A stretch of DNA of 40,047 nucleotides, from NCBI GenBank assembly GCA_903911355.1, contig CAIWDD010000020.1:1-40047 (forward strand). The letters are read 5' to 3'. Positions 15,332 through 23,320 of this stretch are shown here, piece by piece. The translations under genes and the position numbers were made by a program. Source of the DNA: an uncultured Nodularia sp. GTDB taxonomy: Bacteria; Cyanobacteriota; Cyanobacteriia; Cyanobacteriales; Nostocaceae. The notes under the pieces were generated by a model, which worked only from the letters and a program-made list of their open reading frames with translations, made no database searches and had not been told where the DNA came from. How positions within the stretch are numbered: the stretch's first letter is position 1; the number at the start of each line of letters is the position of its first letter.

Positions 15332-16447
15332 ATGTATGACACTATCATCGTGGGTGCTGGACCAGCTGGTGCCACGGCAGCATATCATTTAGCCAAGAAA
15401 GGACACTCAGTGTTACTTTTGGAAAAGGAATCGCTACCTAGATATAAGCCCTGTGGTGGTGGTGTCTCACCGGCCATTGCCCAATGGTTTAACTTTGACT
15501 TTAGCCCCGCAATTTCGGTAAAAGTAGACTCTCTGCGCTTCACTTGGAAAATGGGCGACCCTGTAGAAGCAAAAATCGTCACCAAAGAACCAGTCTGGAT
15601 GGTAAGACGAGATATTTTTGATCATTTCTTGGTGCAACAAGCGCAGAAAGAAGGAGCTTGCGTAAGTGATAATACTGAGGTAACAGGGATTGAATTTAAA
15701 AATGACTCTTGGCAAGTTAACACAGCCAAAGGCCTGTTTACAGGCCGTTACTTAATTGCGGCTGATGGTGCAAAGGGAACCATGGCTAAATGGTTAGGCT
15801 TCAAAGACAGGAAACGTGTTTTAGCAGCAGCTTTAGAAGCAGAAGTTCCTGCTAATGTGGTTAATCAATCCACTGCTCACCTTGAGTTTGGTTTGGTTAA
15901 AAACGGTTATATTTGGAATTTCCCCAAAGCTGATGGTTATTCAATTGGCGTGGGGACATTTATGGGCGGTCAAAGACAAAACTTTAAGAAAATTTTGGAC
16001 GAATACGCCCAATCCTTTGATCTAGATATTAAGACTAGTCAGCAATATGGTCATCCCATTTGTTCGTGGAATGGTCATCAAAAGCTGCATACCCAAAACG
16101 CAATTTTAGCTGGGGAAGCGGCTTGTGTCGTTGACCCCATGACAGCAGAAGGTATTCGCCCCTCTATTTTTAGCGGTTTACTCGCTGCGGTGTCAATTGA
16201 TCAAGCACTGTCTGGTGACATTAACGCTTTAGAGCAATACAGCGCCGCCATGAACGAACAATGGGGTAGTGAGATGGCTTGGGCACAAAAACTAGGAGGT
16301 GCATTCTATCGTTTTCCTGGTATCGCTTACAAAGTGGGAGTTAAGCACCCATCTAGTGCGAAAATTATGGGTCAGCTTTTCTGTGGTGAAGTACACTACA
16401 GTGAGATTACTGGACGCGCCTTGAAAGGTTTAATTCGTGGTTTGTAA
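15332..16447 (+). CDS. Geranylgeranyl reductase family FAD oxidoreductase
   Basis: A 371-residue flavoprotein of the geranylgeranyl reductase / lycopene cyclase-like group. The N-terminus is a classic dinucleotide fold, MYDTIIVGAGPAGATAAYHL, followed by LLEKESLPRYKPCGGGVSPA, the Cys-Gly-Gly motif of the family. The second FAD segment is ILAGEAACVVDPMTAEGIRP. It is shorter than and distinct from the usual ChlP (about 400 residues), so it is more likely a paralogue acting on another polyprenyl chain. The substrate is not known. It is convergent with chlB about 175 bases downstream. No operon partners are visible; the ATG at 15332 is well placed at the fold start. Confidence 0.88.
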   Translation: MYDTIIVGAGPAGATAAYHLAKKGHSVLLLEKESLPRYKPCGGGVSPAIAQWFNFDFSPAISVKVDSLRFTWKMGDPVEAKIVTKEPVWMVRRDIFDHFLVQQAQKEGACVSDNTEVTGIEFKNDSWQVNTAKGLFTGRYLIAADGAKGTMAKWLGFKDRKRVLAAALEAEVPANVVNQSTAHLEFGLVKNGYIWNFPKADGYSIGVGTFMGGQRQNFKKILDEYAQSFDLDIKTSQQYGHPICSWNGHQKLHTQNAILAGEAACVVDPMTAEGIRPSIFSGLLAAVSIDQALSGDINALEQYSAAMNEQWGSEMAWAQKLGGAFYRFPGIAYKVGVKHPSSAKIMGQLFCGEVHYSEITGRALKGLIRGL

Positions 16448-16623
16448 GCTATAGAACATTCTGTGTTGCTGAATTTAAGTATATCGCAGGGAGATGATTT
16501 TTAACGCAAAGGGACGCAGAGGTTTATTGCGTCAGATGTGGGGGTCGGGTATTGGCGATTTCATGGAGTCCCTCTCCCCACCGGAAAGGGACAATGAAGA
16601 TGTTGTGTTTAACAGGATTTTGA

Positions 16624-18150
16624 CTAAGCGCCTACAGCTTCTTTAGCTGCGTAAAGGACTTCGGCGTTTATCTCTTTTAAGCCGCGCTCACGGGCAAATT
16701 TCTCCGTGTTGCGCTTGACTTTACCACGGACAAATCCGGGAATTTTGTTTAGTTCTGCTTGACCGTCCTTAGTCCAGTTGAGGTCAGATGCGGCTGAAAT
16801 TCCTTTGGTGATTACTTCTTTGGTATCGTGTCCCCCAAATATTTCTAATAGGTGGTCTTCCATTCCCAAGGTGAAGGAGTTGTAAATTAAATCTGTAATT
16901 TGATTTGTACCTTCGTAACCTAAAAATGGTTTGTAACCGATGGGGAAGTTCTGCACGTGTATGGGTGACGCAATTACACCACAAGGAATATCTAAGCGTT
17001 TACCAACGTGGCGTTCCATTTGCGTCCCAAAAATGGCCGCGGGTTCGACACGGGCGATCGCATCACCAATTTCCCCATGGTCGTCGCTAATCAACACTTG
17101 ATCACAATATTCACTCACCTGTTCCCGGAACCACTCAGCATCATATTTACAGTAGGTTCCCGCCCAGACAACGTGAATCCCCATTTCCCGCGCTAAAATC
17201 TTCGTGATTCCCGCCGCGTGGGTATTATCACCAAATACCACAGCTTTTTTACCGGTCAAATTTTGACAGTCAATAGAACGGGAGAACCAAGCCGCCTGAG
17301 ACACATGGAGAGTTTGTTCATTGATAAAGTCTTCGTAGTCTACCTCCGCACCCTGGGTGTTAATCACCTGCTGAATCTTGCGAATACATCGAGCAGTTTC
17401 TACTACCCCCATAGGGGTGATGTCTACATAAGGCGTTCCAAATTCTTCTTCTAGGTACGTAGCAGTGGCTAAACCCAATTCCCGATAAGGAACCAGGTTA
17501 AACCAGGCTTGGGGCAGTTTTTTCAAGTCATGAACCGCAGCACCTTCCGGAATGATCGTATTGACTTCGATTCCCAAATCCGCCATTAACCGCTTCAGTT
17601 CCGTACAGTCGTGGTTATTATGGAAACCAAGAGTAGAATTACCAATGATGTTAACAGATGGTTTTGTGGTTTTCCCTTGGGGTAATTCCCCCCGCTTCCT
17701 GGCTTTTTCAATGTAGTATTGCACGATTTGGTGCAGGGTGCGATCGGCGGCTTGTAGTTCGTTGAAACGGTAGTGGTTGACATCCGCTAGCATGACGTCT
17801 CCTTTAGCCTCCAGCTGCGCCCGCTCGACAAAATTGTGCAGGTCTTCTTGTAGGATGCTAGAGGTGCAGGTGGGAGTTAACACAATTAAATCTGGGTGTT
17901 CTTCGGCATCTTTGCGGGTGATGTTATCTACTACCTTTTCTTGAGAACCCCTTGCTAAAACGTTGCGGTCAACTACACTGGTGGTCACAGGGGTGAAGTT
18001 TTTCTCCCGCGATAACATGGATCGCATGACGTTAAAGTAATCATCGCCTAATGGGGCGTGCATAATCGCATGAACGTTTTTAAATGAACTAGCGACCCGC
18101 AGAGTGCCAATGTGGGCTGGTCCTGCATACATCCAGTAAGCCAATTTCAT
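16624..18150 (-). CDS. chlB: Light-independent protochlorophyllide reductase subunit B
   Basis: A 508-residue ChlB, the subunit that with ChlN forms the catalytic NB-protein of the dark-operative protochlorophyllide oxidoreductase. The N-terminus [20 protein letters not shown] is diagnostic, with Asp36 in HAPLGDDY as the unusual aspartate ligand of the NB cluster and [13 protein letters not shown] following. Later conserved parts are [29 protein letters not shown] and the C-terminal [20 protein letters not shown] region that closes over substrate. ChlL and chlN are not in this window. The ATG at 18150 follows GGGAGA at a good distance. The family reacts with protochlorophyllide using electrons from the ChlL iron protein and ATP. 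Confidence 0.97.
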   Translation of the reverse strand: MKLAYWMYAGPAHIGTLRVASSFKNVHAIMHAPLGDDYFNVMRSMLSREKNFTPVTTSVVDRNVLARGSQEKVVDNITRKDAEEHPDLIVLTPTCTSSILQEDLHNFVERAQLEAKGDVMLADVNHYRFNELQAADRTLHQIVQYYIEKARKRGELPQGKTTKPSVNIIGNSTLGFHNNHDCTELKRLMADLGIEVNTIIPEGAAVHDLKKLPQAWFNLVPYRELGLATATYLEEEFGTPYVDITPMGVVETARCIRKIQQVINTQGAEVDYEDFINEQTLHVSQAAWFSRSIDCQNLTGKKAVVFGDNTHAAGITKILAREMGIHVVWAGTYCKYDAEWFREQVSEYCDQVLISDDHGEIGDAIARVEPAAIFGTQMERHVGKRLDIPCGVIASPIHVQNFPIGYKPFLGYEGTNQITDLIYNSFTLGMEDHLLEIFGGHDTKEVITKGISAASDLNWTKDGQAELNKIPGFVRGKVKRNTEKFARERGLKEINAEVLYAAKEAVGA

Positions 18151-18503
18151 GACTGTGTTCTCCCTTTTCTACTCAAATAATTATGAGTGCATGATGATTA
18201 AATCGCTTCTGATTGTCTCAAAACTTTGGAGTTAGTGAGAAATAGTAATTTTGGCTGCTTGGGCAGGTGGTTAATAGCTCAAACCCTATTAGTGATTGGC
18301 ATCTAGCCTCTGTTTTTACTCGTATTCCTATTGTTGAATTAAATAACTCTTAACGAATTGATAAATATTTTTATCAATTTTTGTTAATTATGTTGATGAT
18401 TAAATTGTTCCCAATAATTTTGAGAAGAGAATACCCGTATTTACTCCCTAGGGAAAAATATGACTGTGGGCGACTTATATTTCACACCTATTCATAAGTC
18501 GGA
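18151..18503. other. chlB upstream region
   Basis: A 350-base stretch with no supported gene. It should contain the chlB promoter reading leftward. It is AT-rich from about 18340 to 18420. No NtcA-type or other recognised site was found. Confidence 0.4.
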
Positions 18504-18912
18504 TTACACACCACAAGCCCGGGCGATCGCTACCCGTTGCTTTTGTCCTCCTGAAAGATTGGATGGATATTAATTGACTCGATCTCCCAATTTCACACCA
18601 TGGATCTGTGCATTACGCAACTGTGCTTCTAGACGAGCAATTGTAGCTTGTCTTGCAGAGATGTCTCCGGCTTTTGCTCCCGCTTTTACCTGATGGACAA
18701 CAGCTTGAGCAACCACAACTTGTTTTTGCGGTTTTTCTAAAGCTGCAAGTCGAGGGTGATAATTGTCAAGAATTACCACCACCTGTCCTTGAGAAACTCA
18801 ACCCCCTTGCTTAACCAAGAGTTTTCCTATCCGCACCCCAGTTTGAGAATTAGGAGCAGATAAACGGACTACTTCACCTTGAGGCTCTAAACGTCCTAAA
18901 GCAGCAACAGCA
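18504..18912 (-). pseudogene. Decayed devB-devA-type exporter remnant
   Basis: Reading leftward, the frame begins AVAALGRLEPQGEVVRLSAP, typical of DevB-like adaptors of DevBCA exporters that carry glycolipids across the heterocyst envelope. An in-frame TGA interrupts at 18798-18800 (KQGG*VSQGQVVVILDNYHP). The frame continues through AGAKAGDISARQATIARLEA to a TAA at 18570-18572. Directly after it, still in frame, is YPSNLSGGQKQRVAIARA, the signature region of the DevA ATPase, ending at a stop at 18504-18506. So most of devB, all of devC and the start of devA are gone by deletion. The N-terminus is cut by the repeat at 18930. Confidence 0.8.
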
Positions 18913-18929
18913 TTTCCCTACCATAACTG

Positions 18930-19058
18930 CTGGATTTTATGTGTGGTCGGTGAGCGAAGTCGATAGCGATAGCGTGGCGTTAGCCATACCGTGTTCGGTG
19001 TGTTCCCTGTTCCCTAGGATAAAAATTACCTGTTGAAAACTTATCAAACATCCTCTTA
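18930..19058 (-). mobile_element. Truncated copy of the TAAGAG MITE with internal insertion
   Basis: Inverted partial copy of the element at 24986-25157. The end CTTATCAAACATCCTCTTA (19040-19058) and the body (ATAAAAATTACCTGTTGAAAA, then the TTCCCTG heptamers) match it. The distal half is missing where it meets the devB remnant. A 48-base block at 18953-19000 is absent from the other copy. Confidence 0.75.
18953..19000. repeat. Nested short insertion flanked by TCGGTG duplication
   Basis: Relative to the copy at 24986, this copy has a 48-base insertion. TCGGTG occurs at 18947-18952 and again at 18995-19000, like a six-base target duplication around a 42-base unit. The unit includes TGGCGTTAGCCA, a small hairpin, and GCGATAGCG. 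Confidence 0.6.
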
Positions 19059-19153
19059 CAGGTTTTGTAAATAAGTGCTTTTGCTTGGATACCATAATCA
19101 CTTTTTTCTCAGTTAGAGATATCAACAACTTCTAGATATCTTTTGTTGGTGAA

Positions 19154-19177
19154 GATATACGACAGTCGTCGTATATC
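19154..19177. promoter_or_regulatory. 10-bp inverted repeat, candidate operator
   Basis: GATATACGAC (19154-19163) and GTCGTATATC (19168-19177) are perfect inverted arms around AGTC. The size suits a TetR-type operator. No regulator gene is intact alongside; it lies upstream of the decayed devB-type exporter, so it may be the old promoter control site. Confidence 0.4.
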
Positions 19178-19255
19178 CTGTCTGCTTGTAGATAATCCCG
19201 GTAAAACTATGGAATACATGAGCAGCATCCGCTTTTAATAAAGCTTCAGACATTC

Positions 19256-19579
19256 TTACTTGTTCATCACCGCGGCTTGTTCGTTTTTCAAAATTGCTAA
19301 GTATTCACTCCGTGTTCCATCTATCCGGTAATGGTCGCAAATTTTGCATAGTTTCAAAACATCCAATCGGCTGAATAATTTTTGATGCTGAATCTTATTA
19401 TCAGTCCTCCATCGCCAAAAAGTTGTTCGATCAATACGACGATTACTTTCAGGCCATCTTCGTCTAGATAGGAAATCTATTATTTCTTGTTCATAAAACG
19501 AGTAGCCCTTAGGCAATTTTAGAAGTTCTTCTCTTAACTCAATTAGCGGTATGAGTGGATCTAACTCAGATAGTCTCAT
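19256..19579 (-). CDS. Small hypothetical protein, possibly DNA-binding
   Basis: A 107-residue basic protein with ATG at 19579 and AGGA seven to ten bases upstream, a good initiation context. The N-terminal part LSELDPLIPLIELREELLKL is helical and acidic; the middle, FLSRRRWPESNRRIDRTTFW followed by RWRTDNKIQHQKLFSRLDVL, looks like a helix-turn-helix with recognition helix and basic flank. I do not recognise a family. The last residues (LKNEQAAVMNK) are polar. It is isolated in an AT-rich, repeat-rich, decayed region, which suggests an accessory origin. A regulatory role is inference from composition. Confidence 0.55.
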   Translation of the reverse strand: MRLSELDPLIPLIELREELLKLPKGYSFYEQEIIDFLSRRRWPESNRRIDRTTFWRWRTDNKIQHQKLFSRLDVLKLCKICDHYRIDGTRSEYLAILKNEQAAVMNK

Positions 19580-20553
19580 GCCAGCAATCCTTTATAGTTT
19601 CGTGTCCGTCTAATGATGTACAATACTTAATGCACCACGGTTTAATGATATGCAAGTGCATTGTGTGAGCACGTGAATTTTCCTGAAGAGAGATAGGAGA
19701 GCATCAAGTAATTGTATGTCTCTGTATTTCTCAGATTGGCAATTCAACAGCATTTGATTAGCCTTTATATCACCTACCATAAACATCTTGATACTCAATT
19801 GCAACCCATAAGCAACATATTTGAAAATAAATTTTAAAATCAAAAAATGGCAATTTGGCACAGAGATAATATGTAAATACGTTATGGAAATTAAGCAAGC
19901 ATTTAAATTTTATTTAATCAAGTAAAAATGCTACATAATAAATTATTTATATTCTTAATGATATATAAATTAATTAGTAAATAAATTTACCTATCAATAT
20001 AAAAAAAATTAAAAATCAGCATAAATCAATGAAGTATACAACATTTATGGGAATTAGAAAGTAAATATAACCAATCTTTAGATGGATAGCGATGTTCCCC
20101 AGGATAGATGTAGTGCAAATAAATTAAAATTGATGTATAGGGGAGATTATACCCAATCTTAGTCTATTTATTTTTCAGGTTTGTAGTCATTCACTCATGA
20201 GGTACTAATGTCTATATTAGCCTGGTGAACTTTGTGACAATAGTCCATATATTGAAAATAATGATTTCAATTTTAATCAATCCTTAGGCAGATGTAAAAA
20301 ATCTTAGATAAATTAAATATCTGAATTTAATAATCTCACCTTAATATTTTTGATACATAGATTTATAGTAGGATACAACAGTCAAATTAGAAAATAAACT
20401 TAAAAACCCCTTAGCAGCAAATACGAAAAGTCTCACCTATGCAATTTATATGCAATTGATACCAATAAAACCTTACTTTATGACATACTAGTAAGTCAGA
20501 CATTAAATAATTATTGAGTTCATACTTACTGCCCTTCCAAGAGCATAGACAAA
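19580..20553. other. AT-rich region without supported genes
   Basis: Nearly 1 kb of very AT-rich sequence. A short minus-strand frame at 19610-19861 (83 residues) has no start-site support and a composition like random AT-rich DNA. Nothing else recognised. Confidence 0.5.
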
Positions 20554-20835
20554 ATGAGATTACAGAGATTCATGCTCTCCTTACCAAGTTTTGATAATCA
20601 GAGGCTAATTTTTCATGCCGCTCGCCAAACTCTTCGCAAAGCTGAAATGGCACGACTAGCCGTGCATGAATGGCTAAATCACCATGATTTTGAACTAGAA
20701 GAGTGGAAAAATAAAACGGCTTCTGAGCTTGGTATTAGTATTAGTGAGCTAGAGCAGAAACTATTAGCTGCTAATCAGAAACAGGCAATGAAGACTAAAG
20801 AAGATAATCATGGGGATTCAGAAAACAATTATTGA
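20554..20835 (+). CDS. Small hypothetical helical protein
   Basis: A 93-residue protein with ATG at 20554 and only a weak purine-rich site upstream (CCAAGAG). The body is helical and charged: LIFHAARQTLRKAEMARLAV, then HEWLNHHDFELEEWKNKTAS and ELGISISELEQKLLAANQ. The tail is polar and acidic. ELGISISELEQKL resembles one short helix-turn-helix element, but there is not enough for a domain call. No family recognised. It lies 350 bases upstream of the decayed polyketide synthase genes on the same strand, without evidence of a link. Confidence 0.5.
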   Translation: MRLQRFMLSLPSFDNQRLIFHAARQTLRKAEMARLAVHEWLNHHDFELEEWKNKTASELGISISELEQKLLAANQKQAMKTKEDNHGDSENNY

Positions 20836-21188
20836 TCAAGTTAATCATGTTAATCATGTCTAACCACAACCATGTGACCAATAAATTGCTCGGCGGATAT
20901 CATCGGGCTTAACAGGGTGTTTCATCTATGTTAGACATATGGAGTTGCATATGAGTTGAGATCAAGAATCAAACATCCTAATATAACTGTAATTAGCTTA
21001 ATCGATGTGCATGAGGCTGAAGTTTGGAGATTCAACTATTCCACCCACCTATGGCCAACTTCCATATATCTGCTGTTAATGTTGCCAGAATAACCCTGTG
21101 GAGCATAAATTATTCTGAACTCTGTCATTGACACAGCAAGACTCTCAACCTATCTAAATTTGAAAAGCAAAATAGTGACCGTAAATTC
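20836..21188. other. Intergenic region upstream of polyketide synthase remnant
   Basis: About 350 bases with no supported gene. A short direct repeat, GTTAATCATGTTAATCATGT, lies at 20840-20860. It may contain the old promoter of the polyketide synthase cluster. Confidence 0.35.
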
Positions 21189-21413
21189 ATGACTGCTTCT
21201 ACAATTGAAGCTCAATTACAACAGTTGCAAGAAGATATCAGCAATTGTGAAAATTTTCTGCTCCAGATCATACAGGGGAAGAAAATAATGGTGACAAATG
21301 TATCGTTAAACCCCAGGGAAATTAACACAAAACGGCAACAGATCCCAATTCCCGTCATCAGCATGGCTTCTATATTCCCCCAAGCCAAAAACTTACAGGA
21401 ATATTGGGAAAAC
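21189..21413 (+). pseudogene. N-terminal ketosynthase remnant of a Pfa/Hgl-type polyketide synthase
   Basis: An open frame from the ATG at 21189 begins with a Gln-rich coiled segment (AQLQQLQEDISNCENFLLQI) and reaches IPIPVISMASIFPQAKNLQE then YWENI. This matches the first strand of beta-ketoacyl synthases in polyunsaturated-fatty-acid-type synthases (usually PIAIIGMASIFPQA). The ketosynthase stops after about 25 residues; at about 21413 sequence jumps, with a frame change, to a linker found near the C-terminus. All ketosynthase catalytic residues (Cys, His, His), and any acyltransferase, are missing. Confidence 0.75.
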
Positions 21414-22372
21414 ATTACCTTTTTACCTCTGAGGATTCGGCTCAGAAAACCACACCTACAAACAAGGTAGCAGTGAATGGTATTGCAAAATCTATGAACA
21501 ACAGCCAATCAGACCAACAGGATAGCAACTCTACACGAACCAATTTAGAAACATTTGTGAATTACCAAAGGGCTATAGACAACTTAGAGTATACTCTCAT
21601 CCAATTAAGTCGCCATCAACGTCAAATCTTGCAGGTTCATGAACAATATTTGAGGCATCAAACAGAATACACGAAAACCTTTTTCGGGCTGATGCAACAA
21701 CAGCATATCCTCTGGGGAAATGGTAAATTGATTGAGCAACAACCCGAAACCCAGCAACTAGCCATCTCCAGTTCAGAACGTAGCATGATGCGGTTTCACG
21801 ATCATCAAGCTGACAGCCTCCGCATTCATGAGCAATATCTGAAGTATCAGCAAGAATATACTCACAACTTTTTCCAGTTAGTCCAGCAACATCAACTACC
21901 AACCTGTGATGACAGCATTCCACACAGTTTGAATACTCCGGTATACCGAGAAGATCCGCCGATACCAGTAACAGCCGTATCGGCTGTGGCGACTGAATTA
22001 CAGACGGTGACAACTAACGGTAGTGGTAAGGGTGCACATCATCAAACCATACCAGTTACAGATATAATTGCCACCCGGCAGAATCCCGCTGCAACCATAG
22101 TAGATATTGATCCAGCTACCCTACAGCCCACCCTGCTCACCATTGTCAGTGATCAAACAGGCTACCCCAGTGAAATGTTAGAGATGTCCATGGACATTGA
22201 AGCAGATTTAGGGATTGATTCCATCAAACGGGTGGAGATTTTGGGAGCATTATTAGAAATATACCCCGATTTACCCAGGCCCAATCCAGAGGAACTGGCA
22301 CAGCTACGGACTCTGGCCGAAATAGCCGAGTACATCAGGACTATAGCAACGCCCACCATCAATAAAAATTAA
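21404..22372 (+). CDS. ACP-domain ORF, C-terminal leftover of a Pfa/Hgl-type synthase
   Basis: A 322-residue frame (TTG at 21404; ATG at 21494 would shorten it by 30). Its first half holds two related helical repeats, ILQVHEQYLRHQTEYTKTFF and LRIHEQYLKYQQEYTHNFF, a linker type seen in cyanobacterial PUFA-like synthases. The C-terminal third is an acyl carrier domain (about 220-320): MDIEADLGIDSIKRVEILGA, with Ser273 as phosphopantetheine site. It continues without the upstream catalytic domains, so it is either a fragment or a stand-alone carrier. It overlaps the ketosynthase remnant in another frame; a second remnant begins 23 bases downstream. Confidence 0.7.
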   Translation: MGKHYLFTSEDSAQKTTPTNKVAVNGIAKSMNNSQSDQQDSNSTRTNLETFVNYQRAIDNLEYTLIQLSRHQRQILQVHEQYLRHQTEYTKTFFGLMQQQHILWGNGKLIEQQPETQQLAISSSERSMMRFHDHQADSLRIHEQYLKYQQEYTHNFFQLVQQHQLPTCDDSIPHSLNTPVYREDPPIPVTAVSAVATELQTVTTNGSGKGAHHQTIPVTDIIATRQNPAATIVDIDPATLQPTLLTIVSDQTGYPSEMLEMSMDIEADLGIDSIKRVEILGALLEIYPDLPRPNPEELAQLRTLAEIAEYIRTIATPTINKN

Positions 22373-22395
22373 ATAACATTTTTAGTATTTGGGTG

Positions 22396-22509
22396 ATGGG
22401 AAAACTAACACAGAATCAAATACCAAAAATAGCGATTGTGGGCATGGATTGCTATTTGGGTGGTAACTGCCAGGGTTTAGATAGTTTTGAACAAAGTATT
22501 TATGAATGA
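22396..22509 (+). pseudogene. N-terminal remnant of a second ketosynthase gene (PfaB-like)
   Basis: A 37-codon frame, MGKLTQNQIPKIAIVGMDCY then LGGNCQGLDSFEQSIYE, followed by TGA. It matches the opening of PfaB/HglD-type proteins (IAIIGMDCHFGxCxGLDAFE). The rest of the domain is absent. The 3' part overlaps the start of the next ORF in another frame, again indicating an internal deletion. Confidence 0.75.
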
Positions 22510-23194
22510 TCATATTTCTATTATCAGAGTATTAGCAAAGCCATTGAGTCATAGAGTGGAGATGGATTTGTCGCCACTGTATTCTCTCTCATACGGTAGC
22601 TTGAATCAAAATCAAATACTAGATGAAACTATCACCTTGGGTAGTCAGAAAAGTGATGACATATTTCTGGGTAAGAATAAGCAGGAAATATTACCAGAAA
22701 AATTGTATAACCCATCAATTAGTCCTCCCAGTCAGCAGTATGAATTACTGGAATTTAGTCAAGCCAGACCCACATATTCTATGAATAAAAATTCAGTATT
22801 AGCTGAGGAAAACAGATTTATGAGCAACTTAATACCCGGGGATGATAAAGCTTCTAGTGTATTATTGAAGCATAGACCAAGCGCTGACTTGTCAGTTAAC
22901 CCTAAGGCTTTACTACCCAAGCTATCACATAATGTCGGAGTAGGTCATACTATTTCACATCAAGAAGATGAGATTTTTAGTGCGCAAGAAAGAGACTGCG
23001 AAAATGATCATACGGTTGATAAACAACAGCTAGAGAATTTACGCACTCCTCAGTATCAGAAGCTGATGTATAATGCTTTTCACATGGCACAAAACCACAG
23101 CAATGTATTAGAAATGCGACAACAATCACTACGTCAAATCAGCCTCATAATCCAGCAACAACTAAATCTCTACCAGAAAATATTTAACGCATAA
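22487..23194 (+). CDS. Probable C-terminal leftover of the second synthase gene
   Basis: A 235-residue frame with TTG at 22487 (ATG at 22502). Most is polar and without recognised domain. The last 45 residues, LMYNAFHMAQNHSNVLEMRQ followed by QSLRQISLIIQQQLNLYQKI, resemble the helical linker that ends PfaB-like proteins and the repeats in the preceding ORF. So it looks like the tail of the same gene whose first 37 codons are at 22396. It could be expressed but is unlikely to be catalytic. Its 3' end is 126 bases from pfaD. Confidence 0.5.
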   Translation: MNKVFMNDHISIIRVLAKPLSHRVEMDLSPLYSLSYGSLNQNQILDETITLGSQKSDDIFLGKNKQEILPEKLYNPSISPPSQQYELLEFSQARPTYSMNKNSVLAEENRFMSNLIPGDDKASSVLLKHRPSADLSVNPKALLPKLSHNVGVGHTISHQEDEIFSAQERDCENDHTVDKQQLENLRTPQYQKLMYNAFHMAQNHSNVLEMRQQSLRQISLIIQQQLNLYQKIFNA

Positions 23195-23320
23195 AGTCAT
23201 TAATTTACGAAAGTATTTCATGATTATAACAAAGCACTACCCCATTGTTTCTTAAGCAATTAAAAATTCTGACGACAATTGCTCCTCATAATGCCTAAGA
23301 AATAACACCCTGAAAACGTC

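Noticed and set aside
16784-17454. Several short ORFs opposite chlB
   Set aside because: They are antisense shadows of the strongly conserved chlB coding sequence.
19610-19861. 83-residue minus-strand ORF
   Set aside because: It lies in very AT-rich DNA, has no ribosome binding site or recognisable features, and its composition follows the base bias.
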